DNA from: Ceratopteris richardii
Lineage: Eukaryota > Streptophyta > Polypodiopsida > Polypodiales > Pteridaceae
Length of the DNA stretch: 64,000 nt
Assembly (NCBI GenBank): GCA_020310875.1
Contig: CM035423.1
Location: 112,837,766 to 112,901,765, forward strand
Direction of reading: 5' to 3'
In this document: positions 34,934-45,930 of the stretch, one piece after another
Position numbering within the stretch: position 1 is the first letter of the stretch
How the letters are laid out: every line of letters begins with the position of its first letter
Program-made: the position numbers and the translations under genes
Notes under the pieces: generated by a model
Database searches by the model: none
Seen by the model: the letters and a program-made list of their open reading frames with translations, nothing else
What the model was told of the DNA's origin: nothing

Positions 34934-35621
34934 CATGCATTGTCACGACGATGCGCCATAAGTGTCCGCATCTCTTTTAAACACCATTTAAGAGACCACC
35001 CTGTCCCAAACTCCATCTCAAGTGAACTGAGCACGTACTTTTTATCCCTCTCATCATGCTCACTACAAAAATAAAAAACATAATATAAATAAAACATAAG
35101 ATATATATTTCAATTTATATGTAAAACTTTTACTTCCTTCCACGGTAAGTGGATAAAGCGCAGGTAAGAGTCGCATAGTGCACGCATTCTCCTCTTGAAC
35201 TCCAATCCATTTCCTATGTATACAATATTCCCCTCTGGCTCTATGTTGCACTCTAGCCCTTACGTGCCTATGCATGTCCTCATAGGCAACGTCTCTGCTC
35301 TGCTATCACGTGCTGGAGGTGGTATAGGTGTCCTGAAAATAGATAGATAGAAATAAATAAAACTATGTGCTATTATATCATTAAAAAATTTTATGAAAAA
35401 AACATACCTATGAGTAGATAGCTCTCTTCCTGCGTGTGGATCCGCAGAAGAGCCCTTGTCTGATCGCGTAAGCATCTAGATCGTATAATCCAACTCCTCA
35501 TGGGACATCTCTGCGTAGTCCCTCATTATGGCCCCTAGAGTATCCGACGGAACTCTTGTTCTCATAAGACTTTTTATGAGAGTGAGTTTTGCCTTTCTCT
35601 CTCTACTCGGATCCATAATAC
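34934..35621 (-). pseudogene. Possible antisense second CACTA gene (three exon-like blocks)
   Basis: Minus-strand blocks bounded by splice-like sites: 35408-35621 (MDPSREKKAKLTLIKSLMRT onward; donor GTATG), 35134-35332 (GLEFKRRMRALCDSYLRFIH; acceptor TTTTCAG) and 34934-35062 (HDERDKKYVLSSLEMEFGTG; donor GTATGT). The first block is itself preceded by an acceptor, so a 5' exon should lie beyond, across the GT-rich array. A TAA lies in the second block and the phase between blocks two and three does not fit, so it is decayed or mispredicted. By position it could be the TnpA-like gene, but no domain is recognised. Confidence 0.33.
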
Positions 35622-35654
35622 CTAACATATAAAACAAAATGGTTAGAAATCAAT

Positions 35655-38600
35655 ATATATACGTGTATGTGTGCGTATGCATGTGTATGTGTGTGTATGC
35701 ATCATTATGTGTGTAAGTGTCTATGTGTGTTTGTGTGTGTGCATGTGTATGTGTGTGTGCATGTATATGTGTGTGCATGTGTATATGTGTGTGCATGTGT
35801 ATATGTGTGTGCATGTGTATGCATTATGTGTGCAGGTGTGTATGTGTATGCATTATGCATGTGTATGTGTGTGTGCATGTATATGTGTGTGCATGTGTAT
35901 ATGTGTGTACATGTGTATGCATTATGTGTGTGTGTGTCTATGCGTATGTGTGTGTGTCTCTATGCGTGTATATGTGTGTGTACATATGTATGTGTGTGTG
36001 CATGTATATGTGTGTCCATGTGTATACATTATGTGTGTGTGTGTCTATGCATGTATATGTGTGTGTACATATGTATGTGTGTGTGCATGTATATGTGTGT
36101 GCATGTGTATATGTGTGTGCATGTGTATATGTGTGTGCATGTGTATATGTGTGTGCATGTGTATATGTGTGTGCATGTGTATGCATTATGTGTGCATGTG
36201 TGTATATGTGTGTGTACATATGTATGTGTGTGTGCATATGTATGTGTGTGTGCATATGTATGTGTGTGTGCATATGTATGTGTGTGCGCATGTGTATGTG
36301 TGCGTGCATGTATATGTGTGTGCATGTGTATATGTGTGTGCATGTGTATGCATTATGTGTGCATGTGTGTATGTGTATGCATTATGCATGTGTATGTGTG
36401 TGTGCATGTATATGTGTGTGCATATGTATATGTGTGTGCATGTGTATGCATTATGTGTGTGTGTGTGTCTATGCGTATGTGTGTGTGTGTCTATGCGTGT
36501 ATATGTGTGTGTACATATGCATATGTGTGTGCATGTGTATATGTGTGTGCATGTGTATGCATTATGTGTGCATGTGTGTATGTGTATGCATTATGCATTG
36601 TGATGTGTGTCTATGTGTGTGTATTTGTGTGTATGTGTGTGTGTGTCTATGCATATGTGTGTGTGTGTCTATGCGTGTATATGTGTGTGTACATATGTAT
36701 GTGTGTGTGCATGTGTATGTGTGTGTGCATGTATATGTGTGTGCATGTGTATATGTGTGTGCATGTGTATGCATTATGTGTGCATGTGTGTATGTGTATG
36801 CATTATGCATGTGTATGTGTGTGTGCATGTATATGTGTGTGGATGTGTATATGTGTGTGCATGTGTATGCATTATGTGTGTGTGTGTCTATGCATATGTG
36901 TGTGTGTGTGTCTATGCGTGTATATGTGTGTGTACATATGTATGTGTGTGTGCATGTATATGTGTGAGCATGTGTATACATTATGTGTGTGTGTGTCTAT
37001 GCGTATGTGTGTGTGTGTCTATGGGTGTATATGTGTGTGTACATATGTATGTGTGTGTGCATGTATATGTGTGTGCATGTGTATATGTGTGTGCATGTGT
37101 ATGCATTATGTGTGCATGTGTATGCATTATGTGTGCATGTGTGTATATGTGTGTGTACATATGTATGTGTGTGTGCATATATATGTGTGTGTGCATATGT
37201 ATGTGTGTGTGCATGTGTATGTGTGCGTGCATGTATATGTGTGTGCATTTGTATATGTGTGTGCATGTGTATGCATTATGTGTGCATGTGTATGCATTAT
37301 GTGTGCATGTGTATGCATTATGTGTGCATGTGTATGCATTATGTGTGCATGTGTGTATATGTGTGTGTACATATGTATGTGTGTGTGCATATATATGTGT
37401 GTGTGCATATATATGTGTGTGTGCATATGTATGTGTGTGTGCATGTGTATGTGTGCGTGCATGTATATGTGTGTGCATTTGTATATGTGTGTGCATGTGT
37501 ATGTATTATGTGTGCATGTGTGTATGTGTATGCATTATGCATGTGTATGTGTGTGTGCATGTATATGTGTGTGCATGTGTATATGTGTGTGCATGTGTAT
37601 GCATTATGTGTGTGTGTGTCTATGCGTATGTGTGTGTGTGTCTATGCGTGTATATGTGTGTGTACATATGTATGTGTGTGTGCATGTATATGTGTGTGCA
37701 TGTGTATATGTGTGTGCATGTGTATGCAATATTTGTGCATGTGTGTATGTGTATGCATTATTTGTGCATGTGTGTATGTGTATGCATTATGCATTGTGTA
37801 TGTGTGTCTATGCGTGCATATTTGTGTGTATGTGTGTGTGTGTCTATGCGTATGTGTGTGTGTGTCTATGCGTGTATATATGTGTGTACATATGTATGTG
37901 TGTGTGCATGTGTATGTGTGTGTGCATGTATATGTGTGTGCATGTGTATATGTGTGTGCATGTGTATGCATTATGTGTGCATGTGTGTATGTGTATGCAT
38001 TATGCATGTGTATGTGTGTGTGCATGTATATGTGTGTGCATGTGTATATGTGTGTGCATGTGTATACATTATGTGTGTGTGTGTCTATGCGTATGTGTGT
38101 GTGTGGCTATGCGTGTATATGTGTGTGTACATATGTATGTGTGTGTGCATGTATATGTGTGTGCATGTGTATACATTATGTGTGTGTGTGTCTATGCGTG
38201 TATATGTGTGTGTACATATGTATGTGTGTGTGCATGTATATGTGTGTGCATGTGTATATGTGTGTGCATGTGTATGCATTATGTGTGCATGTGTGTATAT
38301 GTGTGTGTACATATGTATGTGTGTGTGCATATGTATGTGTGTGTGCATATGTATGTGTGTGTGCATGTGTATGTGTGTGTGCATGTATATGTGTGTGCAT
38401 GTGTATATGTGTGTGCATGTGTATGCATTATGTGTGCATGTGTGTATGTGTATGCATTATGCATGTGTATGTGTGTGTGCATGTATATGTGTGTGCATGT
38501 GTATATGTGTGTGCATGTGTATGCATTATGTGTGTGTGTGTCTATGCGTATGTGTGTGTGTGTGTCTATCCGTGTATATGTGTGTGTACATATGTATGTG

Positions 38601-39274
38601 TGTGTGCATGTATATGTGTGTGCATGTGTATATGTGTGTGCATGTGTATGCATTATGTGTGTATGTGTATGCATTATGCATTGTGTATGTGTGTCTATGT
38701 GTGTGTATTTGTGTGTATGTGTGTGTGTGTCTATGCCTATGTGTGTGTGTGTCTATGTGTGTATATGTGTGTGTACATATGTATGTGTGTGTGCATGTGT
38801 ATGTGTGTGTGCATGTATATGTGTGTGCATGTGTATATGTGTGTGCATGTGTATATGTGTGTGCATGTGTATATGTGTGTGCATTATGTGTGCATGTGTG
38901 TATGTGTATGCATTATGCATGTGTATGTGTGTGTGCATGTATATGTGTGTGCATGTGTATATGTGTGTGCATGTGTATGCATTATGTGTGTGTGTCTATG
39001 CGTATGTGTGTGTGTGTCTATGCGTGTATATGTGTGTGTACATATGTATGTGTGTGTGCATGTATATGTGTGTGCATGTGTATATGTGTGTGCATGTGTA
39101 TGCATTATGTGTGCATGTGTGTATGTGTATGCATTATGCATTGTGTATGTGTGTCTATGTGTGTGTATTTGTGTGTATGTGTGTGTGTGTCTATGCGTAT
39201 GTGTGTGTGTGTCTATGCGTGTATATGTGTGTGTACATATGTATGTGTGTGTGTAAGTGTGTGTGTGTGCGCAT
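35655..39274. repeat. 3.6-kb GT/CATG-rich higher-order repeat array
   Basis: Built of GTGTGT, GCATGTGTATATG and GTATGCATTATG words arranged in larger cassettes. The marker GCATTATGCATGTGTATG recurs at 35850, 36379, 36800, 37532, 37997, 38454 and 38910, that is, with steps of 529, 421, 732, 465, 457 and 456 bp, so a ~460-bp higher-order unit is visible. A second marker (GCATTATGCATTGTG) recurs near 36590, 37785, 38670 and 39132. TAA, TAG and TGA are almost absent, which leaves all three forward frames open for hundreds of codons. These are not genes: the peptides are Cys-Val-Tyr-Met-His repeats. Confidence 0.92.
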
Positions 39275-39288
39275 ACCTGTCAATGGTC

Positions 39289-39316
39289 TCGCTTCTCTCT
39301 CTCCCTCTCGCGCGCG

Positions 39317-39375
<59 letters not shown>
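39289..39375. repeat. (TC)n microsatellite
   Basis: Almost pure CT dinucleotides with a CGCGCGCG interruption, between the GT array and the 3' subterminal region of the CACTA element. Confidence 0.92.
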
Positions 39376-39378
<3 letters not shown>

Positions 39379-39451
39379 CTCTGTGTTCTTCCTCGCGTCC
39401 AAGTCCCGGCACAAATGTGCCGGGAGAATTGAATTTTTTTTTTTTTACATT

Positions 39452-39667
39452 CGAGAGCGTCGTATATGCGACGCTCTGGAGTTTGCCAACGTCGTTAAAT
39501 GCGTCGCTAACAAGCGACAGTACTAGCGACACTTTTTAACTAGCGTCGCTTATGCGACGATGGTCGGGCAAAAAAAAAAATCCGAAATTTTTATCGTCGC
39601 TTATGCGACGACTTCGTCGCATAAGCGATGGTTTTCGTTTTTTTCCCGATTCAGGGGCGTCGCTACG
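39452..39667. promoter_or_regulatory. CACTA 3' subterminal palindrome array
   Basis: The same motif as at the 5' end: GAGCGTCGTATATGCGACGC, GCGTCGCTTATGCGACG and TCGTCGCATAAGCGATGG, plus half-sites. The terminal block is GGGGCGTCGCTACGCCCC. Confidence 0.85.
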
Positions 39668-39672
39668 CCCCC

Positions 39673-39686
39673 TTTTTCTTGTAGTG
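39673..39686 (-). repeat. CACTA right terminal inverted repeat
   Basis: Reverse complement reads CACTACAAGAAAAA; two mismatches to the left end in 14 bases. Confidence 0.95.
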
Positions 39687-39830
39687 TGCAGACACCCTCT
39701 TTTGGGAATTGTCTTTACTTCGTGACTTCATCAATGCTTTTTCTAGGCATGCATGGGTATATCCATTGAAAGCAAAGTCCGAAGTAGTTATGTGCTTCAA
39801 ATAGTTTTTGGTTTTGGCTAATTAGCATAG
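39687..39830 (+). pseudogene. Copia-3 integrase continuation after CACTA
   Basis: QTPSFGNCLYFVT and RHAWVYPLKAKSE equivalents follow directly after the CACTA right end, exactly as in Copia-2 at about 17.6-17.95 kb. A small indel breaks the frame near FIDDFS. Similarity ends near 39830 at an AT-rich repeat; the rest of the element is missing. Confidence 0.9.
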
Positions 39831-40190
39831 TCAACATGTTAATTAGCATAGTTATTATGATAATTGGCATGTTATTATGCTAAACTACTTGTCATTATGC
39901 TAATTAGCATAGTTATTATGATACTTTGCATATCATTTTGTTAATTTGCATGTTATTATGCTTAAATATTTGTCATTATGCTAATTAACATAGTTAGTAT
40001 GCTAATTAACATAGTAATTATGTTTATTAGCATAGTAGTTTGTTAATTAGCCAATCCATATGACCTAAGCCAAATCAATTTACTATTGAACGCAATCAAT
40101 ATGCTAATTATCTCATTATATATGCTAATTAGTGTAGTTCATATGATTATTGCATAATACCCATGATTACTAGTATAATCCATATGAAAA
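39826..40190. repeat. AT minisatellite based on TTATGCTAATTAGCATAG
   Basis: About twenty diverged copies of an 18-22 bp word, many containing the palindrome CTAATTAG or GCTAATTAGC. Non-coding. Confidence 0.85.
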
Positions 40191-40319
40191 TTAACACATT
40201 CCATTCACAAAATTTCACAATTTTGGAAGAGTGGGAGAGGCTCCTCCAACAAAAACGTCTCCTCTTCATATACGTTTCTCCTTGTGGAGAAGTAATTGTC
40301 ACGCTCTACGACTTGGATA

Positions 40320-40410
40320 ATTCGGGGTTTTATTCATGACCTCGATGAGGCAAATGAATATATAGTAAAGAGAAGCACCCAAGAAACTTGGGGAGGTTTT
40401 CAAAGCTATT
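40320..40410 (+). pseudogene. Ty3-type gag scrap
   Basis: RGFIHDLDEANEYIVKRST matches the decayed gag at 21.1-21.2 kb (FIHGLDKAITHAVKRSIL). Only about 30 codons remain. Confidence 0.5.
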
Positions 40411-40529
40411 GCCGTTGAACCATTTCATTCCTTATGATCGAGGGGGATCATTTCCCTAAAGGGGGCTAGTTTTTGTGGAGTCCGAGGCTAACATTCTATC
40501 TCTAAGAAAGCACCAATCCTCGTAGTCCA

Positions 40530-40800
40530 CTTGTCAATCCTGATTAATGTCTATGACTTGGATCTAGTGTCGTCCTTCTTAATGGGGTGAGAGATTCTTC
40601 CATGATTGGAATCCTTTACTCCATAACTTCTTGGCTCTATGCAGATTGTCATAGTCGACTGCCTTGATCCCCTTAATTGGGAACCAAATCGAGTCATGAT
40701 GTTCACACTCCTCGTTCATCCTTATGTAAATTTTGACCTTGTGCGAGCTTCTCCAAAGCGAGGCTAACCTTTGGGATTAAGAGCAAATGGTGCGAACAAT
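40530..40800 (-). mobile_element. LINE copy J, old minus-strand fragment
   Basis: Plus-strand phrases TTACTCCATAACTTCTTGGC and GGGAACCAAATCGAGTCATG match the ORF2 region of copies F and A (IWFPI.GI, LWNKGF on the minus strand). Both ends are missing, including the 3' tail. Confidence 0.7.
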
Positions 40801-40839
40801 AGCGTGATCAAGTCGATCACACTCAGTAATTGTTCTATC

Positions 40840-41936
40840 TCGACACGTCAATATTAATATCTTTTCAATCTGAAACGCGTAAGCTTGATCGAAACGAGAA
40901 ATATGCGACTTATTTCTTTCTCGTTAGTCTCGTTCAGCTTCATCAACAAAGATCAAAAGAACTCCAATATGAAATAGAATGCAATTACATATGAGTAAAA
41001 ACTAGTGTAAGTGCAGAGAGTTCGAAAACATGTTGAGATTTAGCAAATTTTTCCAAAGCCTGAAGTCTGTATATTTAGCTCTTATTATGCACAAGAACTT
41101 TTATTGCATGTCTATTAGAGGACATATACCTTGCGTTTTTGTGTTCGAGTCAGCAGAGAATAAAGGAAGGTCATGTTGTTTGGTGACTTCATGACATACT
41201 ATGCGAGATATTAGGAACCACTCTTTGAATTTTGTGTCCAACGACGTCATACAAATCCTTTTTAGTCTTACATGACTGAATGAATGACATTCTTCTTTCA
41301 GTCTTCAACATGGCAGATTCTTAACATCAATCATGCATACACGTAGATATCGTGAACACACCGTCTTTTGTAGCGACCACACACTGACATGAGGTATGTT
41401 CACTGATTGAAGGTATATAGTACTACAAGGCGTCAAGAGGTTCTAGAAAAAAACAGCTCTTTTTTATCTCTTTCTAGATGGATTCTCTCCCTCTGACTTC
41501 TTCGCTTCTCTACAAACCAATGACCATGCTATTTTATTATTTAAAGAAATTATTTCCTCTTGACTCTCTTCCACTTCTCTTGTTTCAATACAATTAAAAG
41601 CATTTCTGTTGAGGAAAAAAAAAAGCATATATTTATTTGAATATGTTCAACAGAACCTTGTGCTTACCATAAAGTGAAACGAGTGCTGTTTCTTACAAGG
41701 TATGAGGTGGGCTCTGCATCCAACATATAATGAAGGTGTGCAGAACTTTCCAAGCTGACCATAAAAAGACAAGCTGTGAGGTTTATAAAGAGGAGGTATG
41801 TGACCAAGAATAGTCATCAGTCAAGCTCAGCAAACTTTTCTTTTGTCCGTGCTTGGAAGCGTTTCTCCAAGATCTTCTCTCTAGAAGGAAGCCCTCTAAA
41901 ATAAATATAGCATAATGATATTCGTTATATATATAC

Positions 41937-41979
<43 letters not shown>

Positions 41980-42240
41980 GTTATATATATATAGTTATAT
42001 ATAGTTATATATATAGTTGTGCTGCTTCTCTTCAACATTATCCTACCTTTCTGCATTTGGAGAGTGAAGAGCTAAAGTCAAAATAACCAGCTATAGTGCT
42101 CTGCAAACAGTTATGAAGTAAGCACTTCTGCACGAATATACACGTGCATCTGTTTTTATACAATACAACCTTTTGCATATAGCCGAGCACAATAGAAGAG
42201 TTAGCCACTTGGAAGGAAATCGGATGCAAAGCCTCTCCTC
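40840..42240 (-). repeat. Repeat family R1, copy a
   Basis: About 1.4 kb whose reverse complement matches 60630-63680 (copy c, minus two LINEs) and in part 56870-57535 (copy b). I recognise no protein, LTR end signals or TSD. A TA microsatellite at about 41928-42018 interrupts it. It could be a solo LTR, a non-autonomous element or a duplicated non-coding segment. Confidence 0.7.
41928..42018. repeat. (TA)n microsatellite within R1a
   Basis: TATATA runs with TACATA and TATAG interruptions. Confidence 0.9.
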
Positions 42241-43769
42241 TCTATGAAAATGCACCTACAACTTGAAGCAAGGATAAATTTGAAGCTTAGATGTCATCTA
42301 ATTGATCAATGGTGGCCATACAAGACTTCTATGTTAACATCAATATTATGGACATTGACATTCAAATCCTCCTCTTCATTACACAGTTCGATTTAACTTT
42401 CTATTTTGGGATGCATGTATGAGGAACTCACAATACATATGACATATGAGGACCATCTATGGACATCCATGTACAAGTTTGTGTGTCCGTGTATGGACAA
42501 GTCATGTGTTGTGAGGTTCATATATCCGTGCTAAGACTTGTATAAGAAAAAAAACAGAAATTAAGTGATGTGGTGAAGGTTTTAAGTAAATCATTTCTAG
42601 TTGATAGCTCGAAGATCAAAGTGAAGATAGTCCAACGATTTCATGGTTAACACATGATATGAATGTATGTATATGTGGCCTAGCCATCAAGGGTACACAA
42701 GTTAACTCTTGTTATTTATTTGGGATTGTTAGTATATGATCAATGTCTACTCCTCATGATTGTATGCACTAATGCCAATTTCGTAAGGCCCCCATTATGA
42801 GGGGAAGGCAATCGTGCATTATCCAATTGATGAGAATCCAAAATTGCATGTTGGATGAAAGTCGAATTGGACCATGTACAGTAATTTAAGGAAAGGGAGT
42901 TATCAAGTTCCCCAATTGCGAGGTATGGGGAAATGGTAAGCATCCGTGATAGGGGGTCCAAGATGGCCAATAGGCTCCCTGGCGGGGGGATTTGCGGGGG
43001 CCAACAATCCCCTTGGTGGGGATCCAGGGCTATACAATTTTTCATAATTATGACATTAATACTAATATTTTGGCAAGCGATCTTTTTTAAATGACATAAT
43101 AATAGTAGGCCATATTATTTTATCTTTTAAGAATTTTGGTCCTTATGGGGGATCTTTGTATGATTGACTTCCGTTTTATGTGAACATATCGTGGATGATT
43201 ATTCATCACATCACAACAAAACACTTGATTTAAGATACTGCAAGGTTTACACAAGCATAAACACATAAGATTTCTTTTAGGCGCGAGTGCATTATAGTAT
43301 TATAACATTCAAACCAAATAATAATATAGTGCATGATTTTACATGCACATTCATAAACGTTGTATAAATGTGATATTACCAATTCCGTTTGTATGTTTTG
43401 TGATCTCTGTTTCATAAAAAATAGCAAGATTTAGAATTATCTATGTTTTAGTGTTGCTCTTGGATTTGTTTTTTCTTTGGGAAGTGATAATAATCTTATA
43501 TTTTATGATCTTGTAGTTAACTCGTAAAAAAGTAGTCAATTACCACATGTCATCTTGCGCAAAGCTTTGAAGGAGTTCCAAAAGATTCAGAGGATTAGAA
43601 GAGAGAATCTCTATAGAAGACTCCATTGACTAGAGCCTGAAGTTAACAATGGTGAATCACATCAAAAGCATTCTTAGATATGAAGAAGAAATCAAGAGGA
43701 AGAAACTGTAGTTCTTTACAAACTCATGGGCAGAAAGGCTCACAAAGGAACTAAAGAACTCATGTATTA
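42241..43769. other. No recognisable gene
   Basis: A 101-codon minus-strand frame at 42740-43045 is Pro/Leu-rich but unrecognised. The interval shows no clear repeat. Confidence 0.5.
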
Positions 43770-44580
43770 TAAGCAAAGTCAACCAAAGGAGGAAAACAAT
43801 CCAACCTGTTTGCTTTTCTCAAACATATGCCCGAATCATATCTTCAAGTACCTAATTAACTCTTTCAATCTAACCATTGGCATGTGCATGTTCTCTAGTA
43901 CTTTTTTGGATTTGAACTTGTAATTTGATAAACACATATTTCAAATATTTGTTTTGAATCTAGGATCCTTGTCCGAGACTATTGATTTAGGTAAACCATG
44001 TAATATGAAAATGTTTTGAATGAAAACTCGTGCAATTTGTGGAGCTTCCACTAATTCCTTAGTAGGAAAAAAGTTTTCCATTTTACCTAACCGATCTACC
44101 ACTACGAGAATAGCATTCTTTTGATGTGGTGTCCTAGGTAAGCCCATTATGAAGTCCATGGAAGTACGCTCTGAGTAGTATTGTAGTATTTCCAATGGCT
44201 ATAGCAATCCTGAAGTTTGTATCCTATTTGATTTGTTTACCTCAAACTTAAAGCACATACTTACCAATGTTTCCTCAATACTAGGTTGTCCTATGCAAGG
44301 TACATCATGGTACTCAAAAATGAATTACTTTTTTAATTTCATTTCTTGGGAACTAGGCATGCATATTTTTCCTTTTCTTTTAATCAAGCCTTGTTTAACT
44401 TGGAAATTAGAAAATTACTTATTCTCACTATTATCTAACAATTTGGTTACTATAGACTAACAATAGTCATCCCTAACTTGTGACTCTTTAATCTCCTCAA
44501 TGAAAATTAGAAGTGAAAAGCTAATCTCATGCATAGTACGAGATAATGCATCTCCAAAGTGTATTTCTCTTGCCTTTACC
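43770..44580 (-). pseudogene. Ty3 RNase H end and integrase fragment
   Basis: Minus-strand reading from 44580: an ALSR-like end of RNase H, then an integrase zinc-finger remnant (HDVPCIGQPSIEETL), a gap, then ISMDFI-type core text (TSMDFIMGLPRTPHQKNAIL, VVDRLGKMENF, Asp-bearing) and ..LHGLPKSIVSDKDPRF with the second catalytic Asp (43941-44195). Weak matches to the distal core continue to about 43770. Stops and a deletion remove function. The integrase is separated from RT (51.5-52.9 kb) by an inserted LTR retrotransposon. Confidence 0.82.
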
Positions 44581-44581
44581 A

Positions 44582-45917
44582 TGTTGGAAATGAGGTAGGC
44601 CCATAGCTCATATCATAGGTCCATGGTTCCATAGGTCCAACATATACAACACAAAATCTAGCAATCTTCAAGATTGACAAAACATGAACATACGACACTT
44701 AATTATACAAATGATGAGATAAAGATACAGAAAGAATAGACGACATGTGTAAGATGTTACGTAAGCCATCGCTTACTCATAGTATCATATATACCAATGT
44801 TCAATGTACAATGTGGGAGCAAAACTCTCAACCACTCTATGTGATGAGAAATAGATGTAAGAGTGAATGTACAAATGTAACAAACGTATTCAGATGTATG
44901 GGTAGAAATATGAATACACATGAGATGTGTGACCTTATAGGTTATAGAAGAGTGAATATGAGTGACTGAAAGAGGAATGATTAGTGTGAAACTAATAATC
45001 AACAAACCCTCATCTAATCTTAGGCTATGGAAGACCCTAAGTCAGATACATGTGTGAAAAGATCACATACTTAAAAAGTAGCAAAGAATGCTAACAAGTT
45101 TGCTGCGAGAAATCCTCAAACTCATGTGAACACACCTTTTCAAACACCTCATCCAAATATGCATAAAGCATATATGTACTGATTCTCTTGTACCTATGTC
45201 GAATAGGACTCCTCTTGATATGGATGCCACTGCCTCCATAAAATTCAAGTAGTACCTGTGTGCATAAAGAGAATATGTACCTGAATACTTAGCATAAGAT
45301 GTAAATCTTATGTTAAACACCATCCAATGTCTTTGAAGTAGCCCGAAATCTTCATGTAGAAGACAATCTTCAAATACACCATGTAGATGGCCAATCCTCA
45401 CCATCAAGCTGCTAATAACCAAGTCCTCTTTCCATGAACAAGAGATAACCTCCTCTCCATGAGCAAGAGTGTGAGCACACTCTTCATCTTCTTCAAGAAG
45501 AACTCCAAGAAGAACTCCATAGCCGCTCCTCAACATGCTTCAATTTAGCACCATGGCTGCCCCATGTGCTAGAAGAAACACCACCTCTATTGAGGTCCAA
45601 GCTCAAGGCTTGTGTTGAAAGTTATGTGAAGGATGCTTTACAAGTGAGCCAAGCTTGTGTTTATATAGCATGTTCTTGATCCCAATAAATCACTCCCAAA
45701 AGCTTCAAATCGAGATCGTTCCAATAAAGCATAGAATCGTTTTCATAAAAGTTGTCCGCTCATGTTGTTTTGATGATTTTTAATAACTAAAAGCACCACA
45801 AATAAAAACGCCACTTACTTGTACAAGATTCTATAACAGTAGCTACTCATCCTGTAAAGTCTAGACAAAAGTGGACCAATGGGACATTGTTTTACCAATA
45901 GGATATTGATTCCAACA
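44582..45917 (-). repeat. LARD-like element 3' LTR
   Basis: 1,336 bp; direct-repeat partner of 48874-51526. Uninterrupted, it supplies the empty site for LINE E. Confidence 0.93.
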
Positions 45918-45930
45918 ATCCCCCCTGCAA

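Noticed and set aside
35938..39256. Thr-His repeat ORFs on the minus strand (histidine-rich proteins)
   Set aside because: Antisense shadows of the same CA/GT array.
35655..39274. CRISPR-like regular repeats
   Set aside because: Repeat words lack unique spacers of constant length; this is a tandem and higher-order microsatellite in plant nuclear DNA.
35667..39539. A 1,290-codon plus-strand ORF (and 941-, 757- and 416-codon relatives in other frames)
   Set aside because: It exists only because the GT-rich array contains almost no stop trinucleotides. All forward frames and many reverse ones are open with Cys/Val/Tyr/Met/His repeats; no signals of a gene.
42740..43045. A 101-codon minus-strand ORF, Pro/Leu-rich
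   Set aside because: No domain, no neighbouring gene structure, and a length that can occur by chance.
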